Position numbers and translations under genes: made by a program. The notes under the pieces were generated by a model. The model searched no databases and was not told the DNA's origin. It saw only the letters and a list, made by a program, of their open reading frames with translations. From assembly GCF_030150285.1 (NCBI RefSeq), contig NZ_JASLGE010000070.1, forward strand, positions 1 through 64,000: a stretch of 64,000 bases of DNA. Direction: 5' to 3'. This DNA comes from Pseudomonas sp. (GTDB lineage: Bacteria; Pseudomonadota; Gammaproteobacteria; Pseudomonadales; Pseudomonadaceae). Below, in pieces: positions 42,483 through 51,581 of the stretch; the first letter of the stretch is position 1, and the number at the start of each line of letters is the position of its first letter.

Positions 42483-44384
42483 ATGGGGCAGGCAAGCAGT
42501 CAGGCAACAGAACATGGTCACTCAACGGCAAAGCCTGTCGGGATGCTGGTGGCAGCGGTTGGTGTGGTGTATGGGGACATCGGGACCAGCCCGCTGTACA
42601 CCCTTAAAGAGGTGTTTTCGGGCGGTTACGGGGTTCAAGTCAACCATGACGGCGTGTTTGGCATTTTGGCGCTGATTCTGTGGTCGCTGATTTGGGTGGT
42701 ATCGATCAAGTACGTGCTGTTCATTCTGCGCGCCGACAACCAGGGCGAAGGCGGGATCATGGCCCTTACGGCATTGGCGCGGCGGGCGGCGTCACCTTAC
42801 CCGCGGCTGCGTTCGGTGCTGGTGATTCTGGGCTTGATCGGGGCGTCGCTGTTTTACGGTGACAGCATGATCACCCCGGCCATCTCGGTATTGTCCGCCG
42901 TTGAGGGGCTTGAACTGGCCTTTGACGGATTGGATCACTGGGTTGTGCCGCTGGCGTTGGTCGTGCTGGTGTTGCTGTTTTTGATCCAGCGGCATGGCAC
43001 CGCCAGTATCGGCAAGCTTTTCGGGCCGGTCATGGTGGTGTGGTTTGTGGTGCTGGCAGGGCTGGGCATTCATGGCATCGCGCAACACCCTGAAGTACTC
43101 AATGCGCTAAACCCGGTGTGGGCGGTACGCTTCTTTGTATCGCACCCGGGCATGGGCGTGGCCATTCTGGGTGCCGTCGTGCTGGCGCTGACGGGGGCCG
43201 AGGCGCTGTACGCGGACATGGGGCATTTTGGGCGCAAGCCAATTGCCCGTGCCTGGTTCATCCTGGTGTTGCCTGCACTGGTACTCAACTATTTCGGTCA
43301 GGGTGCGTTGCTGTTGGAGAACCCTGCTGCGGCGCGCAACCCGTTCTACTTGCTGGCCCCCAACTGGGCGCTGATTCCGCTGGTTGTGCTGTCGACACTG
43401 GCCACCGTGATTGCCTCTCAGGCGGTGATCTCAGGCGCGTTCTCCCTGACACGTCAGGCGATTCAGCTCGGTTACATACCGCGCATGCACATTCAACATA
43501 CCTCCAGTGCTGAGCAGGGGCAGATTTATATCGGTGCAGTGAACTGGTCGCTGATGGTGGGCGTCATTTTGCTGGTGTTGGGTTTTGGCTCTTCTGGCGC
43601 GTTGGCATCGGCTTATGGCGTTGCCGTAACGGGCACGATGTTGATCACTAGCATATTGGTGTCGGCGGTCATGCTGCTGCTGTGGAAGTGGCCGCCGCTG
43701 TTGGCGGTGCCTGTGCTAGTGGGCTTTTTGCTGGTCGACGGCCTGTTTTTTGCGGCCAACGTACCGAAAGTTGTACAGGGCGGCGCTTTCCCGGTGTTGG
43801 CGGGGATTGTGCTGTTTGTGTTGATGACCACGTGGCGGCGAGGCAAGCAGTTGCTGGTTGAGCGGCTGGACGAGAACGCGCTGCCATTGCCCCTGTTTAT
43901 CAGCAGTATTCGGGTGCAGCCGCCGCATCGCGTTCAAGGCACGGCGGTTTTTCTGACGGCTCGCCCGGATGCTGTGCCCCACGCTTTGTTGCACAACTTG
44001 CTGCACAACCAGGTGTTGCATGAGCAAGTCGTGTTGCTCACGGTGGTCAACGAAGATTCCCCGCGGGTGCCGGCCGAGCGACGCTTTGAAGTGGACTCGT
44101 ATGGCGAGGGGTTCTTCCGGGTGATCCTGCACTTCGGTTTTATGGACGAGCCGGATGTACCTGAAGCGTTGAAGTTGTGCCATCTCGATGAGCTGGACTT
44201 CAGCCCGATGCGCACGACCTACTTTCTCAGCCGTGAGACGGTTATTGCGTCCAACCTGGTGGGTATGGCTCGATGGCGTGAAGGGTTGTTCGCGTTCATG
44301 CTCAAAAACGCCAACGGCAATTTGCGGTTCTTCAAGCTGCCGGTGAACCGGGTAATCGAACTGGGTACCCAGGTTGAGATGTAG
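42483..44384 (+). CDS. kup: Low-affinity potassium uptake protein Kup
   Basis: A 633-residue KUP/HAK/KT-family K+:H+ symporter with about twelve membrane helices in the first 430 residues and a cytosolic C-terminal domain. The family signature GVVYGDIGTSPLYTLKEVF lies near residues 31-49. TAGGAG stands before TTG-ATG; I use the ATG at 42483. The rimO-kup neighbourhood is conserved in P. aeruginosa. A REP-like inverted repeat follows the stop. Confidence 0.95.
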   Translation: MGQASSQATEHGHSTAKPVGMLVAAVGVVYGDIGTSPLYTLKEVFSGGYGVQVNHDGVFGILALILWSLIWVVSIKYVLFILRADNQGEGGIMALTALARRAASPYPRLRSVLVILGLIGASLFYGDSMITPAISVLSAVEGLELAFDGLDHWVVPLALVVLVLLFLIQRHGTASIGKLFGPVMVVWFVVLAGLGIHGIAQHPEVLNALNPVWAVRFFVSHPGMGVAILGAVVLALTGAEALYADMGHFGRKPIARAWFILVLPALVLNYFGQGALLLENPAAARNPFYLLAPNWALIPLVVLSTLATVIASQAVISGAFSLTRQAIQLGYIPRMHIQHTSSAEQGQIYIGAVNWSLMVGVILLVLGFGSSGALASAYGVAVTGTMLITSILVSAVMLLLWKWPPLLAVPVLVGFLLVDGLFFAANVPKVVQGGAFPVLAGIVLFVLMTTWRRGKQLLVERLDENALPLPLFISSIRVQPPHRVQGTAVFLTARPDAVPHALLHNLLHNQVLHEQVVLLTVVNEDSPRVPAERRFEVDSYGEGFFRVILHFGFMDEPDVPEALKLCHLDELDFSPMRTTYFLSRETVIASNLVGMARWREGLFAFMLKNANGNLRFFKLPVNRVIELGTQVEM

Positions 44385-44416
44385 CGCCTGATAAAAGTCC
44401 CGGTTCATGCCTGGCC

Positions 44417-44495
44417 TGTGGGAGCAGCCGGTCGCCGCTCGCTTGCTCGGGATCTTTTGAAGATCAATAGATCACGAGCAAGCGCATTCCTGCAG
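44417..44495. repeat. REP-like palindromic element downstream of kup
   Basis: GTGGGAGCAGCC followed by GCTTGCTCG (44441-44449), GATC, a loop, GATC and CGAGCAAGC (44475-44483) resembles the Pseudomonas REP consensus. It lies between the convergent kup and virJ-like genes. Confidence 0.62.
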
Positions 44496-44505
44496 GGCGT
44501 ATAGG

Positions 44506-45786
44506 TTAGGGTGCTATTGCCTGATGCTTTTTGATCAGGTCCACCAGGCGCTGGGCCAGTGCTGGGTAGTTTTCGTCAAAGTGATGGCCGCCTGGCAATT
44601 TCAGTGCTTCGCCCACGGCCGTCTTGGCTGTGCAACCACTTTCATCGGCTTCTTCTTCGCCATAGATGCATACCACTTTGCCAGCGGGAAGTTTGGACAT
44701 TTCCTCGCCGGTGTCGGCTTCTTCTCCCGCTTTGCCCAGCCAGCCGTCAACATGGATCTCAAAGCTGCCGCTGCGGGCGAAAGCCAGCAGCATGATCGCG
44801 TCGATGCGCTTTTGTTCGGCTTCCGGCAGGCGGTTGTAGGTCGCCGGTAGCACGTCTGCGCCGAACGAATAACCCACCAACACAAAGCGCTGTGTGCCCC
44901 ATTTCTGACGATAATGCTGCATTAACTCGGCCAGGTCAGTGGCGCTTTGTTCAGGCGTTTTGTGCTGCCAGTAGTAACGCAGCATGTCGATACCGACCAC
45001 CGGGAAGCCGATCTTGGCCATCTCACCGGCCACATCACGGTCCAAGTCACGCCAGCCGCCATCACCGGACAGAAACAGCGTCACGGTGCTGTTTTGCTGG
45101 CCGGCCGGCACTTCAACCACGGGCATGTTTAGCCCACCGTTTTCATCGCCCACCAGGATTTTGCGCAGTTCATTGCTCAATACCTGCGGCAAGTGAATGT
45201 CGTAATCGCTGATGCGGGTCTGCGCATTGGGTTGGTCGCGTACAAAGGCAGCGCTTGGGTCGTCAGGGTTGTCGTTCCAGGCCACCAGCCAATTCCCGTG
45301 GGCTGCTGATGTCGGCATGGGCAGCGTGCAGCCAGGTTCTTCAAGTTTGAAACCGACCGACACGGCCTGAGCCTTGTCATCGGTCTGGCTGGCCAGCCAG
45401 CGCCATGCCAGGTTCGCGCCCGGGCCGATACCGCTCACGAGTGTAGCGGGGCCCTTGAGTTGTTCCAGGGCCGACTGTAAGGCTTGCTGCTGCGCGGTGC
45501 AGTCGTCCTTGGGCACAATGACTTGCACCAGTTGCGCCGCTCCGCCTCGGCTCAGTGCTATCAATTGCTTGTCGCTCAGTGCTTCATCAGCAGGCGTGGC
45601 AATGACCACGCGGGCCCGCGGCTTTTGCCCGGGAGCGACAGTGGTCAGGGTTGAGCCGTCGGTCTGGATGAGTTGCGCCAGCGTCGGTTCGGGGGTGGGG
45701 CGATTCCACAGCCAATAACCGCCAGCCGCCAGCGCGAGGACTATCACCAGGGTTACCAGCAAAAACCGCCAGGAACGATGTTTCAT
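44506..45786 (-). CDS. AcvB/VirJ-family aminoacyl-phosphatidylglycerol hydrolase (PA0919-like)
   Basis: A 426-residue protein with an N-terminal membrane anchor (residues about 8-27) and two alpha/beta-hydrolase-like VirJ domains facing the periplasm. The second holds FLSGDGGWRDLD and the nucleophile motif GYSFGAD, with a histidine in GGHHFDENY. P. aeruginosa PA0919 hydrolyses alanyl-phosphatidylglycerol made by its MprF-like neighbour. Here it is translationally coupled to that gene: the mprF stop and this start share TAATG. The pair should set the amount of aminoacylated lipid. Confidence 0.85.
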   Translation of the reverse strand: MKHRSWRFLLVTLVIVLALAAGGYWLWNRPTPEPTLAQLIQTDGSTLTTVAPGQKPRARVVIATPADEALSDKQLIALSRGGAAQLVQVIVPKDDCTAQQQALQSALEQLKGPATLVSGIGPGANLAWRWLASQTDDKAQAVSVGFKLEEPGCTLPMPTSAAHGNWLVAWNDNPDDPSAAFVRDQPNAQTRISDYDIHLPQVLSNELRKILVGDENGGLNMPVVEVPAGQQNSTVTLFLSGDGGWRDLDRDVAGEMAKIGFPVVGIDMLRYYWQHKTPEQSATDLAELMQHYRQKWGTQRFVLVGYSFGADVLPATYNRLPEAEQKRIDAIMLLAFARSGSFEIHVDGWLGKAGEEADTGEEMSKLPAGKVVCIYGEEEADESGCTAKTAVGEALKLPGGHHFDENYPALAQRLVDLIKKHQAIAP

Positions 45787-48428
45787 TAGCGTTTCACCAA
45801 TCCAGTCAAGCCGCCTGCAATCAGGGCGGCGGTATCAGCCAAGGCTACCAGCGGGTCCAACCCGGCAGGCACGGCCATATAACGAGGTTCCCAGTCAGGC
45901 TGGAATTTGTCTTTGAAGCGGCGCAACCCCTGGAAGTTGTACAGGTGCTCGCCACGCTGGAACAGCATTGAGCCCAAGCGTTGGGTCAATGGCGCGCCGC
46001 GGCGTGGTTGCAGGCCAGACAATGGCACCATTCCCAGGCTGAAACGGGCGTATCCTTGCTTCTTATAGTGTTGAATCAGACCGACCATCATAAATTCCAT
46101 GGTCAGTTTCGGCGCATCCGGGTGTGCACGCATCAGGTCGAGGCTCGACAGCTCATGGCTGTGAGTTTCAAGCAAGTTGGCAAAGGCGACCGGTTTACCC
46201 TCAAAGCGAATGATCGCGACCCGGAAGTGTTTGAGGTAGTCCGGGCTGAAACGTCCCAGCGAGAAGCCTTTTTCACGCACATTCTTGCCGGTCAGCCAGG
46301 CATCGGAAATCACCTTGAGCTCATCCATTGGGGCTTCGCCTGGCTCGTGGATCTCCAATGACAGGCCATCACGGGTGCCGCGGTTCCAGGTGTAGCGCAG
46401 GTCCTTCATCTCTTTGCCTTTGGCCTCGAGGTCAAAGCGTTGCAGGTCGACCCGAGCCTCTTCGCCCAGCTTGATCGCTGTCAGCCCGATGTCCATATAG
46501 AACGGCAAGTTCTCGGCGCGTACCTGATAAAACACGGGGCGGGCGTGGTAGGTGTCACATAGGTCGCGGAACTGCCAGATCAGCTCGGCACGCTGTTGGT
46601 TCGGCCCGATGGGGTCGTACAGGGCCACCAGGCTGCGACCGCGACGGGCGTACATCAGGAATGCAGTGTCGTCCGGATGGAACAGCAGGGCTTTATCGCC
46701 GGTGAGGGCCAGGCCACCATCGGGCTGATCGGAGGCCAGAAGGATCTTTTCGGCTTTCTGCAGTTCTGCGGCGTCGGGCAAGTGAATGACCGGGCGTGCT
46801 GTGCGCAGCAGCCAGGTCAGCGACACAACCACCAACAGCACCGCCGCCCCCAGCAATGAGCGCAAGCCACGCGGCGCATCGGCATCAAGGGTGAACTGCC
46901 ACCACAGTTGATGGCTGTAGGGCACGTCCTGGTAGGCGAACAGCAGCAACCAGATAGAAGCTCCCAGTACGCAGACGCTGGCCACCAGGTAAAGCGGCGA
47001 AAAAGGCAGCTCGGTCAGCCGGCTTGGGCGATAAAACGAACGGCGGAACAGCGCCAGCAGGCTGGCGGTCAGGGTCAGCAGCGTGGCCTCCTCCCAATCG
47101 AAGCCTTTTAGCAGGGAGAGCACGGCACCGACCAAGAGCAAGACCGTGGTCAGCATCCAGGCCGCGGACAGGCGGCGACGCAGGCCTTGTGCTAACAGCA
47201 GGCACAGTACGCCGATCAGGCTGGCACCAAAGTGCGAAGCATCAATCAGCCGATGCGGGATCAGAAAGCCGATGTTTTCAAGGCGAGTATCGATCTCGGG
47301 CGTCGCGCCAGAAAACAACAGGACTACGCCAGACATGAACACCAGCACGGCGAGAATCGGTGCTGCCAGGCCAGAGGCTACGCGCAGGCTTTGGCGGGTG
47401 TGGAGCAGTCGTTGTGCTTCATTGAACAGCAGCATGAAACACGCCACCAGCAATGGCAGCACCACATAAATCATGCGGTACAGCAGCAGGGCGGCGGCTA
47501 GCGGGGCGGCCCCGAGTGTGTCGGCAAAAGCGGCCAGCAGAATCGCTTCAAAAACGCCGACGCCACCGGGTACGTGGCTCAACACGCCGGCGGCCAACGC
47601 CAGCAGGTAAACCAGCAGGAACACGCCGAACGGGGGCGTTTCCGGTAGCAGCAAATACAGCACGGTGGCCGCCGCGGCGACGTCCAGCGCGGTGATCAGT
47701 AATTGCAGCAGCGTTAAGCGTGGGCTCGGCAGGCGTAACGTGCGACGTCTGACTTTGACGAGCAGGTTGTCGGCGATGGGTTGTTCGGCCAGGCGACGAT
47801 TATAAATGCCGAGTGCGAGCCATCCGAACAGCAGCAGGATGACGCTGGCAATAGTGCCCAGCAGCAGTGGCGGAACATGCAGCGCAGTCGATGCCGCGTG
47901 CAAGTCGCTAAGCGTCGCCAAGGCCGCCAAAGGGGGGAGTGCGCACCCCAGCGACAGGCTGGCAAACAGCGTCATGCGTGCAACTTCTGCTGCCCCTACA
48001 CCGTGCCGTGCGTATAAGCGGTAGCGCACGGAGCCACCCGACAGCAGCGACAAACCAATGGCGTTGCCAATGGCGAAGGCTGTAAAACCGCCCAGCGCCA
48101 GCGTTTTGGGCGGCAGCTTGACGCCTGCATAACGGCTGGCCGACCACTCGTACCCCAGTAGAATCACGAAACCCACGGCGGTAGCCGCCAATGCGCCGAG
48201 CAAAGCGGGTTTAGGCACTTCCAGGATTGAATCGTGCAGCGCGTAAAGGTCAAGTTCGCTTAGCAGATGGCGGCAAGCTATCAAGGCAATCGCGAACAGT
48301 AGCAGCGTGACGGCAAGCCCAATGGGTTGGCGATACTTGCTCAGCAGGTCCAGCCAGCGCAAGCGGGTTGCGTCAATGGGCTGGGCTGCGGTTACAGGGT
48401 CTTTGGGCAGTGGCGAATTATCGGGCAT
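45786..48428 (-). CDS. mprF: Aminoacyl-phosphatidylglycerol synthase MprF
   Basis: An 880-residue membrane enzyme: about fourteen membrane helices forming the flippase part (residues about 35-545) and a C-terminal cytosolic DUF2156 transferase domain (about 570-860). That domain transfers alanine or lysine from tRNA to phosphatidylglycerol, reducing membrane charge and raising resistance to cationic peptides, acid and some antibiotics. P. aeruginosa PA0920 is an alanyl-PG synthase and its pairing with a VirJ-like hydrolase is identical here, so alanine is the likely amino acid. GAGGTG stands before the ATG at 48428. Confidence 0.92.
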   Translation of the reverse strand: MPDNSPLPKDPVTAAQPIDATRLRWLDLLSKYRQPIGLAVTLLLFAIALIACRHLLSELDLYALHDSILEVPKPALLGALAATAVGFVILLGYEWSASRYAGVKLPPKTLALGGFTAFAIGNAIGLSLLSGGSVRYRLYARHGVGAAEVARMTLFASLSLGCALPPLAALATLSDLHAASTALHVPPLLLGTIASVILLLFGWLALGIYNRRLAEQPIADNLLVKVRRRTLRLPSPRLTLLQLLITALDVAAAATVLYLLLPETPPFGVFLLVYLLALAAGVLSHVPGGVGVFEAILLAAFADTLGAAPLAAALLLYRMIYVVLPLLVACFMLLFNEAQRLLHTRQSLRVASGLAAPILAVLVFMSGVVLLFSGATPEIDTRLENIGFLIPHRLIDASHFGASLIGVLCLLLAQGLRRRLSAAWMLTTVLLLVGAVLSLLKGFDWEEATLLTLTASLLALFRRSFYRPSRLTELPFSPLYLVASVCVLGASIWLLLFAYQDVPYSHQLWWQFTLDADAPRGLRSLLGAAVLLVVVSLTWLLRTARPVIHLPDAAELQKAEKILLASDQPDGGLALTGDKALLFHPDDTAFLMYARRGRSLVALYDPIGPNQQRAELIWQFRDLCDTYHARPVFYQVRAENLPFYMDIGLTAIKLGEEARVDLQRFDLEAKGKEMKDLRYTWNRGTRDGLSLEIHEPGEAPMDELKVISDAWLTGKNVREKGFSLGRFSPDYLKHFRVAIIRFEGKPVAFANLLETHSHELSSLDLMRAHPDAPKLTMEFMMVGLIQHYKKQGYARFSLGMVPLSGLQPRRGAPLTQRLGSMLFQRGEHLYNFQGLRRFKDKFQPDWEPRYMAVPAGLDPLVALADTAALIAGGLTGLVKR

Positions 48429-48650
48429 CAATCACCTCGTGGATCGTGCGCGATAGGATGGAGGCATCGACTCAAGTTACCAATCCTTTTGGGTAAAATA
48501 TTTTGAAATACTTTCGGCCGTTTGCCTGGTGTTCAGGTAGCGGAGGCGGGAAAGCGCTCACTGCTGGGGGAGAGCATAGGTGAAGAAGCTTTCATAAATA
48601 GCGCGTTTATTGTCAATAAACGGTGATGGCGCACTTTTTCTGCGCACACA

Positions 48651-48678
48651 AAAAAGGCCACTCTTTCGAGTAGCCTTT
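48651..48678 (-). terminator. Terminator of initiator tRNA copy 1
   Basis: AAAGGC-CACTC-TTTC-GAGTA-GCCTTT hairpin, with the T-run on the reverse strand, 10 bp after the tRNA 3' CCA. Confidence 0.85.
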
Positions 48679-48687
48679 CTTGATGTT

Positions 48688-48764
<77 letters not shown>

Positions 48765-48777
48765 TCTGTGTGGGCGC

Positions 48778-48805
48778 ATTCTACAGAAGAACGCCGGGCT
48801 GTCAA
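48778..48805 (-). promoter_or_regulatory. Promoter of initiator tRNA copy 1
   Basis: Reverse strand TTGACA, 16-base spacer, TAGAAT; the predicted start is a few bases before the tRNA. Confidence 0.85.
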
Positions 48806-48891
48806 GCTAAAATCCCGTAAGCGATTGAAATAATCCACTTTATTTCGCGGCTTTGATTGGGAGGTTACTGTGGGCAAAAACAGGCACGCAC

Positions 48892-48920
48892 AAAAAAGGC
48901 CACTCTTTCGAGTAGCCTTT
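48892..48920 (-). terminator. Terminator of initiator tRNA copy 2
   Basis: Same hairpin as at copy 1, with six Ts on the reverse strand. Confidence 0.85.
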
Positions 48921-48929
48921 TTCGATGTT

Positions 48930-49006
<77 letters not shown>

Positions 49007-49018
49007 TCTGAGGGGCGC

Positions 49019-49046
49019 ACTCTACAGTGATGAGCGGGGGAGTCAA
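49019..49046 (-). promoter_or_regulatory. Promoter of initiator tRNA copy 2
   Basis: Reverse strand TTGACT, 16-base spacer, TAGAGT; slightly weaker than the promoters of the other copies. Confidence 0.82.
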
Positions 49047-49131
49047 CCTTTAATCCATGAATCCCGCAAATAAGTGCATGGTCAGCTTTAGGGGGGGGAT
49101 GTGCGCCCTGGATTGAAAAACACACGCGCAC

Positions 49132-49160
49132 AAAAAAGGCCACTCTTTCGAGTAGCCTTT
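49132..49160 (-). terminator. Terminator of initiator tRNA copy 3
   Basis: Identical hairpin and T-run to that of copy 2. Confidence 0.85.
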
Positions 49161-49169
49161 TTCGATGTT

Positions 49170-49246
<77 letters not shown>

Positions 49247-49258
49247 TCTGTGGGGTGG

Positions 49259-49286
49259 ATTCTACAGCGATACGCAGGCGTGTCAA
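49259..49286 (-). promoter_or_regulatory. Promoter of initiator tRNA copy 3
   Basis: Reverse strand TTGACA, 16-base spacer, TAGAAT, preceded by an A/T-rich stretch that could serve as an UP element. Confidence 0.86.
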
Positions 49287-49460
49287 ACCTTAATTTTAAA
49301 AAATAGCTTCTGGTTCAATTGCTTAGAGCAAAATAGCAGGTCTATGAATGGCTACAGGTCAGGCGGGGTAAGGCATTCTGCTCTATCAAGCGGTCGAGAA
49401 CGATTAATAAAATATATTCACCGGCGACTTTCACCACGTCTATCGGGCTGGTTTAAACCA

Positions 49461-49476
49461 CTGGTGCTATATACAG
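49461..49476 (+). promoter_or_regulatory. LexA box of dinB
   Basis: CTGGTGCTATATACAG fits CTG-N10-CAG and lies 59 bp before the dinB ATG. dinB is a LexA-regulated gene in other pseudomonads. Confidence 0.83.
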
Positions 49477-49534
49477 TGCATAGTGACATACTGGCGATCT
49501 GCATTGCCTACCCTCTATTAGGCCGCCGCCTTAC

Positions 49535-50596
49535 ATGACGCAGCGAAAAATCATCCATGTTGACTGTGACTGTTTCTATGCCGCTATTGAGATGCGCGAT
49601 GACCCGAGCCTGGCGAACAGGCCCATGGCGGTCGGGGGCTCGGCTGACCGTCGGGGTGTGATTTCTACCTGTAATTATGAGGCACGGGCCTACGGCGTGC
49701 GCTCCGCGATGGCCTCGCGGCATGCGCTCAAACTGTGCCCCGATCTGATCATCGTTAACGGCAGAATGGATGCTTATAAAGAAGCCTCCAAAGAAATTCA
49801 TGGCATTTTGCGTGACTACACCGAGTTGATTGAGCCGTTATCACTGGACGAGGCTTATCTGGATGTCTCTGATAGCCCGCATTTTGCGGGCAGTGCCACG
49901 CGCATTGCCCAGGATATCCGGCGTCGAGTGTCGAATCAGTTGCATATCACGGTGTCGGCAGGGGTGGCACCGAACAAGTTTCTGGCCAAAATCGCCAGTG
50001 ACTGGAGAAAGCCCAATGGGTTGTTCGTGATTACGCCGGATCAGGTCGGTGATTTTGTATCGGCGTTGCCCGTCAATAAATTGCATGGCGTAGGCAAAGT
50101 TACGGCCGATAAGTTGGGGCGTCTGGGGATTGAGACTTGTCTTGATCTGCGCGGGTGGAACAAGCTGGAATTGGTGCGCGAGTTTGGTTCTTTTGGTGAG
50201 CGTTTGTGGGGGCTGGCGCGTGGGATTGATGAGCGTTTGGTGCAGAGTGATAGCCGACGTCAGTCTGTCAGTGTCGAGAATACGTATGACGCTGATTTAC
50301 CGGATCTAGCGGCGTGCCTGGAAAAACTGCCTGAACTGCTTGCTACCTTAAACGGGCGGATTGGCCGGATTGATAGCAGCTATCGCCCCGGTAAACCGTT
50401 CGTCAAAGTGAAGTTCCACGACTTTACCCAGACCACCCTGGAGCAGTCGGGTGCAGGCCGCGACCTTCATAGTTATCAGCAATTATTGAGTCAGGCATTT
50501 GCGCGGGGGGCCAAGCCCGTCCGCTTGTTGGGGCTTGGTGTTCGTTTGCATGATGTGCGAACGGGGTTTGAGCAATTGGAGTTGTTCAATCGCTAA
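49535..50596 (+). CDS. dinB: DNA polymerase IV DinB
   Basis: A 353-residue Y-family polymerase for translesion synthesis. The catalytic metal ligands are in HVDCDCFYAAIE near residue 10 and SLDEAYLDVS near 105; a helix-hairpin-helix and the little-finger domain follow. The C-terminal beta-clamp binding motif is probably FEQLELFNR. It has a LexA box upstream but no clear Shine-Dalgarno before the ATG (GCCGCCGCCTTAC), so translation may be weak or the leader short. Its 3' end is 14 bp from the convergent lipoprotein gene. Confidence 0.95.
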   Translation: MTQRKIIHVDCDCFYAAIEMRDDPSLANRPMAVGGSADRRGVISTCNYEARAYGVRSAMASRHALKLCPDLIIVNGRMDAYKEASKEIHGILRDYTELIEPLSLDEAYLDVSDSPHFAGSATRIAQDIRRRVSNQLHITVSAGVAPNKFLAKIASDWRKPNGLFVITPDQVGDFVSALPVNKLHGVGKVTADKLGRLGIETCLDLRGWNKLELVREFGSFGERLWGLARGIDERLVQSDSRRQSVSVENTYDADLPDLAACLEKLPELLATLNGRIGRIDSSYRPGKPFVKVKFHDFTQTTLEQSGAGRDLHSYQQLLSQAFARGAKPVRLLGLGVRLHDVRTGFEQLELFNR

Positions 50597-50610
50597 GTGG
50601 GCTGCCGGGT

Positions 50611-51564
50611 TTAGCTTGCCCCGGGGTCTGCCACCAGTCGTCCTGCGTTTTTGGTCAGGGACTGAAGGAATTCACGTTGTAATTCAGGGTCGTTGCGTGT
50701 GAGTTCGATCAGGCTTTGTTCCAATTCACTGGCCTCTTCTTCCAGGCCCAGCTCTGACAAGCGTTTGACCCTGTGCACCCACTGCTTGACGTCATCCCCT
50801 TCGAGGTCATCGTAAATCAGGCCATGGGCTTCGATCAGCTTGTTGCGCAAGTGGCTGCTGATCGACAGCGTCGAGTCGGAGTGGGTTTCGTCCTGGGCAT
50901 CTTCAACCATGATGGTGAGTTTGCCGATGTGATTGAGGTCTTGTTCGGCAAAAGGCGTATCGAGCAAGTTGAGGCGCAGAATGCCGTTACGGTCGGTGGT
51001 CAATTCATGGCTGTGTTGGCCGGCTTTTACCACGACGGGGCGCTCTGCCCAGGGCAGGCTGGAATATTCCAGGCGTTTGTCGCGTTGCACTTCATCAATG
51101 CTGGCCAGGTTTTGCTCGGCGCGACCGTGAGATTGCACGTTTATGGCCGGGTTAAGCCCGGCAAAGCCATAGCTGATCCAGTCTTTGGTGACGCTGTCCG
51201 GTAATTGCCCGAACATAAAAACGTTCAGCACGTTGGCACCCACGCCTGCGACCACGGCCACTGCACCCAGCGGCATCTCATAGATTTTGCGCCAGGGCTG
51301 GTAAGGGGTGTAGCGGTCGTAATGGCGGGTGACATCAAACTCAGTGACCTCAAAGGTCTTTTGTTCATTGATACGCACGCGGCGCTGAGGAAGCTCAAGC
51401 GCGGCAGGCGAACCGACGTCAATCTGGAGGCTGTGGGCAAGCAGTTTGCGCTCGATGCGTTCTTCATGCTCACTGCGTTGTGACATGTGATTGGCGCAGC
51501 CACTCAACAACAGGGTGCCGCACATGGCGGCACCCCCGAGGGTCAAGGTCCTTCGATTAAACAT
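50611..51564 (-). CDS. Predicted lipoprotein of unknown function
   Basis: A 317-residue protein. The N-terminal signal ends in a lipobox, LLLSGC, so the mature lipoprotein starts at Cys23, followed by ANHMSQRSEHEER. The central part has a hydrophobic segment (GAVAVVAGVGANVLNVF) that could be a membrane dip or core strand. I do not recognise a known domain. It lies 17 bp downstream of proS on the same strand and may be cotranscribed, though the two functions seem unrelated. Confidence 0.8.
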   Translation of the reverse strand: MFNRRTLTLGGAAMCGTLLLSGCANHMSQRSEHEERIERKLLAHSLQIDVGSPAALELPQRRVRINEQKTFEVTEFDVTRHYDRYTPYQPWRKIYEMPLGAVAVVAGVGANVLNVFMFGQLPDSVTKDWISYGFAGLNPAINVQSHGRAEQNLASIDEVQRDKRLEYSSLPWAERPVVVKAGQHSHELTTDRNGILRLNLLDTPFAEQDLNHIGKLTIMVEDAQDETHSDSTLSISSHLRNKLIEAHGLIYDDLEGDDVKQWVHRVKRLSELGLEEEASELEQSLIELTRNDPELQREFLQSLTKNAGRLVADPGAS

Positions 51565-51581
51565 GGCGTCTCTATTTGGTT

